Both the position numbers and the translations under genes were made by a program. Below are positions 1-8,344 of a DNA stretch of 64,000 bases, piece after piece; the first letter of the stretch is position 1, and each line of letters opens with the position of its first letter. The notes under the pieces are model-generated. The model did not search any database. It was not told the DNA's origin and worked only from the letters and a program-made list of their open reading frames with translations. Source of the stretch: Allomyces macrogynus ATCC 38327 (Eukaryota > Blastocladiomycota > Blastocladiomycetes > Blastocladiales > Blastocladiaceae); contig GG745331.1 in NCBI GenBank assembly GCA_000151295.1, forward strand, positions 1,374,177 through 1,438,176. Reading direction: 5' to 3'.

Positions 1-67
1 AACCTCTAGATCAGGGAGAACCTGAGAATAAACAGAGCTAAAGACGAATCATTAGTCGTCAATCATA

Positions 68-853
68 TCAAGTTTGCTCCCCAAGAGGGAAATAGCGAGG
101 CAGTACGCTCACACAATATCTCACGAGGCGCCAGGTCAGGAACCAAAGATGAGATCGACTGATGTAATGGATGGGGATGCGGACGATCACGCCACAAACG
201 CGTCGAGTATACAAGATCTCCGGGACACAGCGGTGGTCGCGGGCATCCTGCAGGTCCAGGTCGGAGTGCACGGCGCCGGCGTAGTCGTACTGACAATTGT
301 CGTATTCGGCGACAACGACGACTTTGGGAGCGCGCAAGTACGGCGGAATGGTGCAGATGCGGAAACCCGACAGGTTCGAGGTGTATCGCACGATGACCGC
401 GCGGCGCGCGCGGCTCGCCGCGCTCGGTGCGGCCGCGACAGACGTGCCGATGGCGTTGCGCGGCGCACCGGCGCGGTCGGGCATGGTCACGGAGGGAGTT
501 GCCGAGGCGATTGCGCAAGAAGAGGCGGATGAAGGGGATACGAGGGCAGGCGCGCCGTGGCCGCCGGTGCCGGCGGTCGGGCTTGGCCGCGCGCGATTGT
601 CGGAGCTCGTCGGGGTCGCGGCGAGCCGGGGGTGGTTGCGCGCGGGGGTTACTGGGTGGTTGGATCGAGGTGGCGCCGCTGGGGGCGTGGGGGAGGGTGG
701 GGAGGGGGTGGAGAGTGACGAGGATCCGATTGAGGATGTGGAAGATGATGGGTGGTGATGCTGTCGTGTGTTGATTGAGCAAGAGATTTTTGCTGGTTCC
801 CGAGGTGTCCACCTTGTTGATGCGTGCTTTTTTTGCTTCTTTTCATTCATCAC
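68..853 (-). CDS. Proline/serine-rich protein of unknown function
   Basis: An open frame of 261 codons runs leftward to a TGA. Residues 30-150 are rich in Ser, Pro, Thr and Ala and look disordered. About 80 residues after that look folded, with the motifs RRAVIVRYTSN, YLRAPKVVVVAEYD and a few Cys residues. Third codon positions are strongly G/C, as in the recognised genes of this window, which supports coding. A possible acceptor (cctgcag) lies inside the frame near 250, so the last 60 codons may be spliced differently. I do not recognise the family. No signal peptide or membrane segment is evident. Confidence 0.4.
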   Translation of the reverse strand: MMNEKKQKKHASTRWTPREPAKISCSINTRQHHHPSSSTSSIGSSSLSTPSPPSPTPPAAPPRSNHPVTPARNHPRLAATPTSSDNRARPSPTAGTGGHGAPALVSPSSASSCAIASATPSVTMPDRAGAPRNAIGTSVAAAPSAASRARRAVIVRYTSNLSGFRICTIPPYLRAPKVVVVAEYDNCQYDYAGAVHSDLDLQDARDHRCVPEILYTRRVCGVIVRIPIHYISRSHLWFLTWRLVRYCVSVLPRYFPLGEQT

Positions 854-1459
854 TGAAACTACATATTCGAATCTATCGCAGCGTCAGCGCCGGGCGCGCG
901 CGTCAAAGATGATGGAAAGGCCAATCAAACCCACAGGTTGACGGGAACCGCGCTCTTGTTGGGCAGCGGCAGGCTGGGTGATAATAGTTGAAACATAAAT
1001 GAAAACTGCCCGAAAAGAATCCGCCTTCTTGGCAAAAATGACAAAGAAGCCGCCCATAGCGCCAGCGACAGCGACGGTGCTAGTATAAATGTGATATCAG
1101 CATGCCCACGGCCACACCTGATGGTGCGGTTCGTTGAATGCAGTGCTATTCCAGGATGTGGGTGCGTTGTTGTCTGAGTATGTCGTTGCCAAAATGGGTG
1201 CTTCAAAATCGACGTGTCGGTGGTTGAGTGTCGGTACAGGACAGCGGGAGGCGAGAGACGAGCGATGCGAGAGGATGTGAGGAAATCATTCAAAACAAAC
1301 TGACGTGTTTCATGTTTCTTGGCTTGGTCAAAGGCCTCGTGAGCTCGCCGCTGGTGACAACTCTCGCGCTCGGATTGTTGAGCAACTTTTACGGCATCTA
1401 GAAGCAATCTCAATATTTCTACATTTCAGCGCTTCCCTCATTCTGGCTGTTAGGGCCCA
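854..1459. other. Intergenic, no supported gene
   Basis: Open frames here lack family motifs and the G/C-rich third positions of real genes. This is the 3' flank of the membrane protein to the right and the 5' flank of the orphan to the left. Confidence 0.4.
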
Positions 1460-2812
1460 TCATTCCAACCTTTTCTTGCGGAACAACGCAACAACAAACT
1501 TCGCCAGCTTCACAATCATCTTCATGAGAAAGTAAAACACGATAAAAACGTCGATGAAAATCAGCAGGGAGAGCGCGTCGTCCAGAGTTGCCGAATCCAA
1601 AACGGCGCAAATGTTGTCCCAAACGGAGATAGTGGCACCGGACAAATATTCGAGAGCATCACTCGTGAGCCAAAACGAGCTCGTATCGTCAAGAGAGATT
1701 TGTGAGACGGTGTTCGCTCCAGACGACATCGTGTCGACTGCATTTGTGGAAATGGTGGGCCAAAACCAGTTCACGTAAGTGGAACCCGTGAGCGGGAGCG
1801 AGCTGAATTCAAATGAGGCGATGGCCGAGCCAAACGACGAAATGGCGGTCCAAAAATCATTCACGTCGATCGAGCTGATGCAAGTGAACGTGTTTGTCAC
1901 GAACGACAAGACGCCTGCCCCCGCGGCACAGACCGTGGACCAAACTCGGGTGGGGACGCTCGACACTACCCAGAACAGTTCCGTGATGCCGCGAATGGCC
2001 GACCAAAAGACGCGAGGAATATTGCCAATGCGCCAGAGGGCGCGCCACGCCGCAGATGGGGCTGCGATGATAATGCGATGGTAAACCGTGGACCAAGTTG
2101 AGGTTGCGACGCTGGAAATGAAGTGCCAGACTGAATTTGCAGCGACGATAGAATAGTGCACAATGCTGCTGGAAGCAAGCGACGCGAGACCGCTGTAATA
2201 ATTGATGAGCTGCCAAAAGACTCTCATTGCCGCAGCCGCAGGATCCATGCCTCGTGCATAGACGACCGATGGGAGAGCAGCAAGAGCATGAACGAGCCAC
2301 CAAAATACGCCCGTCGTCAAGGGCACAACATGACGGGCAGCCGCCCGACCAAGTGACCAGAGCAAGCCAGGCAAGCGAACGAATTGCCAAAAGATGGCCG
2401 TGGACACAGATGATCCAGCGTTCCGAAGCGCATTGCTCGCACTTGACCAGAACGAGACAGGGTGAACGTAGTTGGTAATGGTCCAGAACGCGTCCAAAAC
2501 GATCGAGCCAAGGTATGCGGCGCCAGCAGTCAGGTTGAACCACAAATCGCCAGCAACAGTGCCAAGTCGCGATATGACGGCCGGCGCGTATTCCATCACA
2601 AATTGGAGCAGGGGAACCAGCTCTTTCCCAACAATACTGATGAGCTTGAGCACAAGTAACATTACTTGCGAGACCACAAACAAGCGACGAAGAAAATGCA
2701 TGACACCTGCGAAGGAAAATGAGTGAAGGTTGTCCAGGAAGCCGTGTCGATCCCGTCCGAGCGCTCGCTTCTTGGTGAGCTCAGCGTCGGGCTCCATTTT
2801 GGCAACTTCCAT
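1460..2812 (-). CDS. Membrane protein with recurring Phe-Trp motifs
   Basis: About 450 residues with no family I recognise. The N terminus is short and charged (MEVAKMEPDAELTKKRALG). It is followed by a hydrophobic body in which an aromatic pair recurs roughly every 18-40 residues: AFWTITN, SFWSSAS, IFWQFVR, VFWWLVH, VFWQLIN, VWHFISS, VFWSAIR, LFWVVSS, DFWTAIS, WFWPTIS, SFWLTSD, VWDNICA. The last 35 residues form a strong transmembrane segment (LLIFIDVFIVFYFLMKM) ending in a basic tail, KKRLE. The spacing suggests a chain of similar amphipathic helices lying on or in a membrane. The start is uncertain: the frame is open upstream and an ATG near 2908 would add about 30 residues, but the chosen ATG opens the charged segment. 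No intron is needed. Confidence 0.7.
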   Translation of the reverse strand: MEVAKMEPDAELTKKRALGRDRHGFLDNLHSFSFAGVMHFLRRLFVVSQVMLLVLKLISIVGKELVPLLQFVMEYAPAVISRLGTVAGDLWFNLTAGAAYLGSIVLDAFWTITNYVHPVSFWSSASNALRNAGSSVSTAIFWQFVRLPGLLWSLGRAAARHVVPLTTGVFWWLVHALAALPSVVYARGMDPAAAAMRVFWQLINYYSGLASLASSSIVHYSIVAANSVWHFISSVATSTWSTVYHRIIIAAPSAAWRALWRIGNIPRVFWSAIRGITELFWVVSSVPTRVWSTVCAAGAGVLSFVTNTFTCISSIDVNDFWTAISSFGSAIASFEFSSLPLTGSTYVNWFWPTISTNAVDTMSSGANTVSQISLDDTSSFWLTSDALEYLSGATISVWDNICAVLDSATLDDALSLLIFIDVFIVFYFLMKMIVKLAKFVVALFRKKRLE

Positions 2813-3232
2813 GAATCGTGTGCGTGGCGATGCGGGCTCGAAACCAAACAGTGGAGAAGGAAGTAGGCGGCCGAAGCGTCTACAGCGCGGGTCGATGCAG
2901 TTCATAAGCATCCGACCGACGCTACTCTCGTGCAAGTTTGGTTGACACACACCTGCAGCTTGAAACCTCACAGTGCGAGTGAGATGGCATGAGATTGAAT
3001 CTCGCGAGAGGCCAAACGTGCAGGACAGGCGAATCGGGGAGTGCTTCTGCTGCGGGAGTTGTTGGATGTTCGCCACACGTCAGCTGGTGGCGTAAAAGTT
3101 GCTGAACATTCCAAGTCACATCCACGTTGTTCAAGGTCCTCGCTCCTCACTCCTCACTCCTCAGTCCAATTCAGAGTTCACCGACAGCGGCTGACCTCAT
3201 CGTCACGTTCACTGTGCCGACTTGCTCAAAGA

Positions 3233-3618
3233 ATGGAAGACAGTAGTGTAGTGGTGGTCACGGAACAAAGTGCGTGCCCTGCCCTGGTCAGGATGGGAAT
3301 CAATCGGCCCTTGGATCAGCAATCAATCCCGCCTTCCCTTTGTTGGTTTGGATCGCTCACGTACTCCCTTGCCGTTACGTCCAACGGATTTTTTGTGGGA
3401 TGCGCAGCCGATATGGTCATGCGGCAAATATGGCCGCGCCTGTTTGAAAGCTTCCCCTTCATGTTCCTCAACTCTCACCAGCTGATCATGCCCAACTTTG
3501 CAAGATTGGATGAGCAATACTGATCTATTCACAAAATGCAGTCGCCCAGACGACGTCCTCGCCGCGCGATGCAACCAAAGGGTACATTGTCGTTGAGGAC
3601 GGCGAGGTCAAGCGCTGA
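3233..3618 (+). CDS. Possible very short spliced protein
   Basis: A weak model. An ATG opens MEDSSVVVVTEQ and is followed by a GTGCG donor. A later acceptor (aaatgcag, 3541) joins in phase to a 77-nt exon that reads into GYIVVEDGEVKR and a TGA. The product would be 37 residues. The 272-nt intron is longer than most here, and a middle exon or a continuation past GAG|gtcaag may be missing. No family can be named. Confidence 0.2.
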
Positions 3619-3985
3619 TGTTTGAGCGCAAATGAGAGAGAGTGAGACAAGGGCGGGGAAGGTCCTCAGCTGAATTTTTCATCGAAATGGCATGGAGGAG
3701 TTTGATAGTCGACCACGTCAGAAGTAGCGCTGATGTTTGGAGGTGGATGAAAGTGAGCGAGCGGGTGAGGGTGAGCAGGACGTGGCGGGAGGACGCATTG
3801 ATGAAATGTTCCTCAGGTGGGGTGGAGTTTGATGTTCGATCAGATCAGAAGTATGAGAACCAGTCACGAGTAGAAAGCAGCATAAGAAACTAGAGTCGAT
3901 ATTCTAAATCGATACACGCATGGGAAATAAAACACGATCCAAATCGAAGGGATTCAATGACAGCAACAATGACCTCGGTGGCCAT
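3619..3985. other. Intergenic, short direct repeats only
   Basis: Two similar 35-40 bp stretches starting ggagtttgat (near 3695 and 3827), each followed by a cagaagta tract, suggest an old local duplication. No gene is supported. Confidence 0.3.
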
Positions 3986-4892
3986 TTACTTGACGCGCTT
4001 GGAGTACGAAATGTTCAGGTTTTCGTCAACCGAGCACTCAATCTTATCGCCAATGACCACAAAGTCGGGCACCTCCACGCGCAGGCCGTTTGGCAGCACA
4101 GCCACCTTGTACCCGACACCCTTGGCCGTCGCGTTGGCCGCGGCCATGACAATGGCGGGCGCGTCAACGACCTCGAAAATGAATGTTGGGGGCAGCTTGG
4201 CCGTGATGGCGGTGTTGTCGAGGAAGGCCACAGAAATGGGCGTCGACTCTGCCAGAACGAACAACAGGACGCTCAGGACGGAGCGCTCATGGTTTCAGAG
4301 AGTGCGGGATGACGCGCACCTTGCAGGAAAGCGACAGCCTTCTCTCCACCCTGCATCGTTTCGAGAGGTACAGCGTGCTGTTCAAACGTTTCCGGGTCCA
4401 TGACGTGCACCTCGGTCTCGTCGTGGTAGAGGTACTGCAAACTGCGCGTGAAGATCTTGACCGCTAGATTCGAGCAAAGATACCGTCATTTTCCACCTGA
4501 TTCTTGTGAGAAATGGCGAGGCATCGCTGATGGCAGTCGCACCCTCGACCGAGTCCGACGTCTTGAAGCGCTCCGTGTAGCGCGCGCCCGTGACCACATC
4601 CTTGAGGTCGAGCTTGACGTGCGCCGACCCGCGGCCCATGACCGAGTGCACGGCCTTTGTCACGACATGGGGTTTGCCGCGGAACTCAATGACCGCCCCT
4701 GTGCGCACATTGTTGATGGTGACCTTGTAGCCGCGAATTGCAGCCTAAAACAAGGTGGAAAAGAGTCGCGCGTTGGTGGACTGTTGATTCATGCATCATT
4801 TCTTGTAGCTGGAGGCAAATTACCCATTGCTGGACGGTTGGGCGGAACGTCTTGCCAACTTGGCCAAATGAGCTGCGGAGCTGGCTGAACAT
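3986..4892 (-). CDS. Bacterial-type elongation factor P, probably mitochondrial
   Basis: Four exons (4824-4892, 4543-4744, 4320-4463, 3986-4248) join in phase to 225 residues. EF-P binds ribosomes stalled on polyproline and promotes peptide bond formation. The three beta-barrel domains are recognisable: a KOW-like N domain with VIEFRGKPHVV, GRGSAHVKLDLKD and TGARYTERFK; a middle domain with SLQYLYHDETEVHVMDPETF; and a C domain with LPNGLRVEVPDFVVIGDKI and a terminal SKRVK. The first 23 residues (MFSQLRSSFGQVGKTFRPTV) are basic and amphipathic, as in mitochondrial presequences. The tip of the modification loop, Lys34 (P-G-K-G) in E. coli EF-P, reads M-G-R-G here with Arg61. The gene is divergent from RIIAD1, about 220 bp between start codons. 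It is not eIF5A, whose hypusine loop and fold order differ. Confidence 0.9.
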
Positions 4893-5113
4893 GACGGGCT
4901 GAATCGTTGCTGAATTGCTGGTGGTTGCAGAGTTGGGAAATTGATTGTCCGAGCAAGCTCCCTTTCGACGTCGTCGTCGCGGAGACTGATCGGGATTCTC
5001 TCCAGCAGATGCAAACTTTCCTCCAATTGTTTGCAGAAATGCTTTGCGATCACGTTGGTTCGACTCAAACGGCTTCGACCAATCAACGACTGAAATGACC
5101 ACTACCACCCGCC

Positions 5114-5640
5114 ATGTCGACGCGCTCTTTCCGCCAAGCCGTTCAACAGGTAAACCACCCAACTTGCAGCATTCAAGATGATGCCCGCCGGCTCCTCCAA
5201 CAGTATTTCTACCGTGGACAAGACCGGGACCCGTCCCCTCAGCCCCGAAGATGTCAGGCTCTCGCGGCTTTCAATCAGCCACCGTCGTCGTCGCCAGAGC
5301 CTGACCGCCCGCTTCTCATGCAGACGCCTGAGGCGAGGGCCAGCTTGCCGCCGCTGTCCGTGAAGAACGACCTGCGTATCCAAAACGAGCAATACCTGCG
5401 CGAGCACCCGGAAATCAAGGACGTCACGAGCTATTTTCTCAAGCGGTGTCTCCTGGAGAACCCGCGCGATGTGACGGCATTCGCTGCTGGTTGGTTCACG
5501 TTCTTCGCGCTGGCCCGTGCCGTTTTCTCGTCATGTTCTTTCACCAACTGATCCTCGCAACGCTCGTCTTGCTAGCGCTCTTTGCGGACCCGGCGCTCAA
5601 GGACAAGATCCGACTGAGCCTGCCATCAAGCAAACAGTAG
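5114..5640 (+). CDS. RIIAD1-like PKA RII-alpha docking domain protein
   Basis: The C-terminal part carries the RIIa fold: LRIQNEQYLREHPEIKDV, then SYFLKRCLLENP, RDVTAFAA and, after an intron (5490-5575), LFADPALKDKIRLSLP. This matches the known RIIAD1 pattern of NEKYLRTH followed by FAADYFTDP. Such dimerisation/docking domains bind amphipathic anchoring helices and occur mainly in cilia and flagella, so the gene supports a zoospore-forming organism. The 5' part is ambiguous. The frame is open from the ATG, but an in-phase intron (5150-5323, CAG|GTAAAC to catgcag|ACG) would give an 88-residue protein, close to the family length of about 90; unspliced it would be 146 residues. Shares a promoter region with EF-P. 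Confidence 0.8.
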
Positions 5641-6030
5641 TGCCCTTGCTCTCGCTCGCCCCTGCGGCCACGTGGCCTGCTCTGCCTCGTCGTCGTGCGT
5701 CAAGTCGGCGTTGGACTCAGGACTTGTTGATGCTGACTGTCACGCCGGGAGGTGGAAAATATATTGTGAGCCAAGATCATTTGTGGTCATTTGCATTAGT
5801 TCGCGATTCTCGCCGATGGCTCTTTCGAGCACGCCCCACGTCAACCCGAAGCAAAATATTATCCGTCAGTGGCGACAGCATCCCACAATCTGTTTGAGGC
5901 TCTATCTTCTTCGACAGCCGCGATCACGACCACGACGGCGCATCTCGTACTCGCAACTTCCCGCATTCCAAGGAACACGCTCTGCGGACGTCGCCTCGTT
6001 TGTCGCGAACCTGTTTGCCACCAACCCCAT

Positions 6031-6472
6031 GGATTCCGTCCTCGCCTCGATCCGCGTCGTCGTCGAAATGGCGCTGCCGTGGGCGCAATCAGCGTCCACA
6101 TTGATTGCACAAGCCATGCATTCCGTGACCGACCTACTCATCAGCGCGAACTTGCGCGAAGTATTGCGGTCGTCAGCACAAGCTGGCCCGTTTGGTGCCG
6201 TCCTCGCGCTCATTTCGGCGCTCGCCGTGTTCTGGATTGTATGGTCGGTGCTGCGCGCCGTACAGCGCATTGTCATGATTGTCGTCGCGACCGCGGTCAA
6301 GGTGTTGGGCGTGATTGTCTTCATGCTTGTGGTCGTGCACCTCGCTGAGCCGTTTTTCAATGGCGGAAGTGTTGGCGGGCCTAGTGCGGCCGACGACGTG
6401 TTTGGCCCGCCCAAGTTTCAGCAGCAGTTCCGTGCCGCGGGCGCCAACGGGCAAGCGTATCGACCGACGTGA
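6031..6472 (+). CDS. Small membrane protein, function unknown
   Basis: From an internal ATG the frame encodes about 146 residues: an amphipathic first half (MDSVLASIRVVVEMALPW), two adjacent hydrophobic segments (FGAVLALISALAVFWIVWSV and VVATAVKVLGVIVFMLVVVH) separated by a short basic turn, and a polar glycine/alanine-rich tail ending AYRPT. The true start may be upstream: the frame is open back to 5672 with an ATG at 5818, and a neighbouring frame across 5870-5960 also looks protein-like, so an unresolved upstream exon is possible. No family is recognised. Confidence 0.5.
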
Positions 6473-6640
6473 TTGTGACCAGTCGGTTTGACGCGTTGCG
6501 TGCGGGTGCCAAGCTGTCCAAGCGTGAGAATGGCCGTGTCTGAGTGTGTCGTGTGGTTCAAAATGTCGCTCCGTGTATTACCTATTGATGAATACCAAAG
6601 TGCTCACGCGCTCGAGCTCCGAAAATCGAAACAAACCGAT

Positions 6641-7823
6641 TCAGAGCCGCGCAATCTGGTTGCTGCGCTCATACACGGGCAGCGTCAATCCAAACTTGGC
6701 CGCGAGCGTCGGCGGCACGAACCTATCGACGCACACGCGCGTTGAGCTTCACGAACTGCGCGCGTGGTTGGTGTAAAAAGCCGACCAAAAAGAGCGTACC
6801 GGCCGCCGACAAAATGCGTGCCCTCAAACTTGAGGCACCCGAGCTTGGGCGTCGTCAGCGACACGAGCACGGCGGGCGACTCAATCTTGAGCTTGCCCTC
6901 AATCGGGCCTTGTTCCACATCCCAGCCGGAGGGGACGTCGACCGAGACGATCGGCCTCTTGGAGTCGTTGATTTTCTACAACACGCCAACTCACGGCGTC
7001 AGGCATGCTCAAGCGTTTCCGCGCATGTTTGGCGCAAATGTACGGACCTGGATGACTTGGTCAAACGGCGCGCGCACGTCGCCCGAGAAGCTGAAGCCTA
7101 TAGACGTGGTAAGAATGGAATTTTTAGCAAGCACGAAATGGGCGTGACAAACGAGACTTTATACGTACCGAAAAGAGCGTCGATAATCAGATCTGACGAC
7201 TGGAGCGCGTCGTCGAGCACCGGTGCCAGCGGTTCGTTCACAAACGGAATGTCGAGGTTGATGAGCTGGGTCATGAGGCCTGTGAAGAGGGGCTTTTTGC
7301 TCTTCTTCGGATAGAAGACCATGGGCGCGTAGCCAAAGTGCCGGAGATGTCTGTGGATGTGACAATGTTGGGAAGGTGTGTCATGATGGTTGCTGCAGAG
7401 ACTTGCACGACGTACCGAGCTATGAATACGGTGGTGCAGCGACACCGAAAACGATCAAAAGAGCCATCTTGCTGGATTGTTACAGCACGACAATCAATCG
7501 ACGCAAAATCATACCCGCAACGAGGCCATCGCCACCATTGTTTCCTGCACCAGTCGTCAAAGCGGCATGTCAGAAAAGTAACAGCGGTCATCCATCGAAT
7601 TGTGCAACATGCGCATACCCGGACCGCAGCAAACAAGTACGCGCGCGTTCTTGGGCAGCTCACCAGGCGCAGTGGGCGCACCCCCAAGCGGGAACGCGCG
7701 CTCCACGGCTTGGGCCACGCTCAACCCGGCGAGTTCCATCAGCTGGTCGATCGAAAAGCCGCCTTGCGCGGACATGAGCTCCACATCAATGGCCTGAGCC
7801 GCCTTTTGGCCGAGATACTGCAT
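6641..7823 (-). CDS. NAXE: NAD(P)H-hydrate epimerase (YjeF_N family)
   Basis: Seven exons sum to 729 nt (242 residues): 7619-7823, 7515-7544, 7416-7419, 7169-7350, 7048-7097, 6800-6975, 6641-6722. The enzyme interconverts the R and S forms of hydrated NAD(P)H, the repair step before the ATP- or ADP-dependent dehydratase. Family motifs in order: [125 protein letters not shown] and a terminal LPVYERSNQIARL. The length fits the fungal cytosolic form; no presequence is obvious at this start. The third exon is only 4 nt, and without it the GNNGGDG core and RHLRHFGY could not be joined in frame. Confidence 0.95.
7416..7419 (-). other. 4-nt microexon in NAXE
   Basis: On the minus strand the bases CTCG are preceded by ttcatag and followed by gtacgtcg, giving both splice signals. 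Exon 2 ends with one base of a codon and exon 4 begins with the last base of a codon, so CTCG supplies exactly Ala-Arg in LVAARHLRHFG, the residues expected in this family. Confidence 0.8.
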
Positions 7824-8344
7824 GAGAACATGCGGGGGTCAGATCAGCGTGTGTCGATGGCAATACATTTTGGCGCTCATTCTCGCCCAGGACCAGATTT
7901 TTTATCCATAGTTGGTTGCGCACAGTTACGAGTTTGTTCATTGCGTTAGGCAAGCGAGACCAAGAGGTGATTTGATGCTCGCACCTCGCATCACTCTGAC
8001 CTCGACTGCAAGTCGATGCAGGTCGATGCAGGTCGGCTTTAGTCAACGTGAGCGCGTCGTGGCTGTAACCTAAAAAAACCTCGCGGGTCTTGCCCGGAGC
8101 TTGCACCGGTTTTCGGCCAGCTGCGTTGCCTTGAACCAATCCTCGTCTCCTCATCTCCTCGCCAAACAGCCCAGCTTTACTTCTCGCATTGAACGTTGAT
8201 GGTCAAGTAAACGCTCGATGATTTGAGTCCGACGAGCAACTTGCAGCACGATCCTTCTGCGCTCGCCTCGACCCAATTTCACGAGTGTTCAACGCATCCT
8301 GGCCCGACTTGTTCACGCTCCAGTTTGCTCCTCCTTTCCGGCCC
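7824..8344. other. Bidirectional promoter region
   Basis: Lies between the divergent NAXE and ARM/SPRY genes. It holds a short tandem element (gtcgatgca repeated near 8011-8037) and no supported gene. Confidence 0.4.

Noticed and set aside
925..1413. Minus-strand 162-codon frame as a gene
   Set aside because: Weak codon bias, no recognisable domain, and it lies in the 3' flank of the Phe-Trp protein gene.
3041..3523. Plus-strand 160-codon frame as a gene
   Set aside because: Low G/C at third positions, no motif, and it reads through the likely intron of the weak short gene model.
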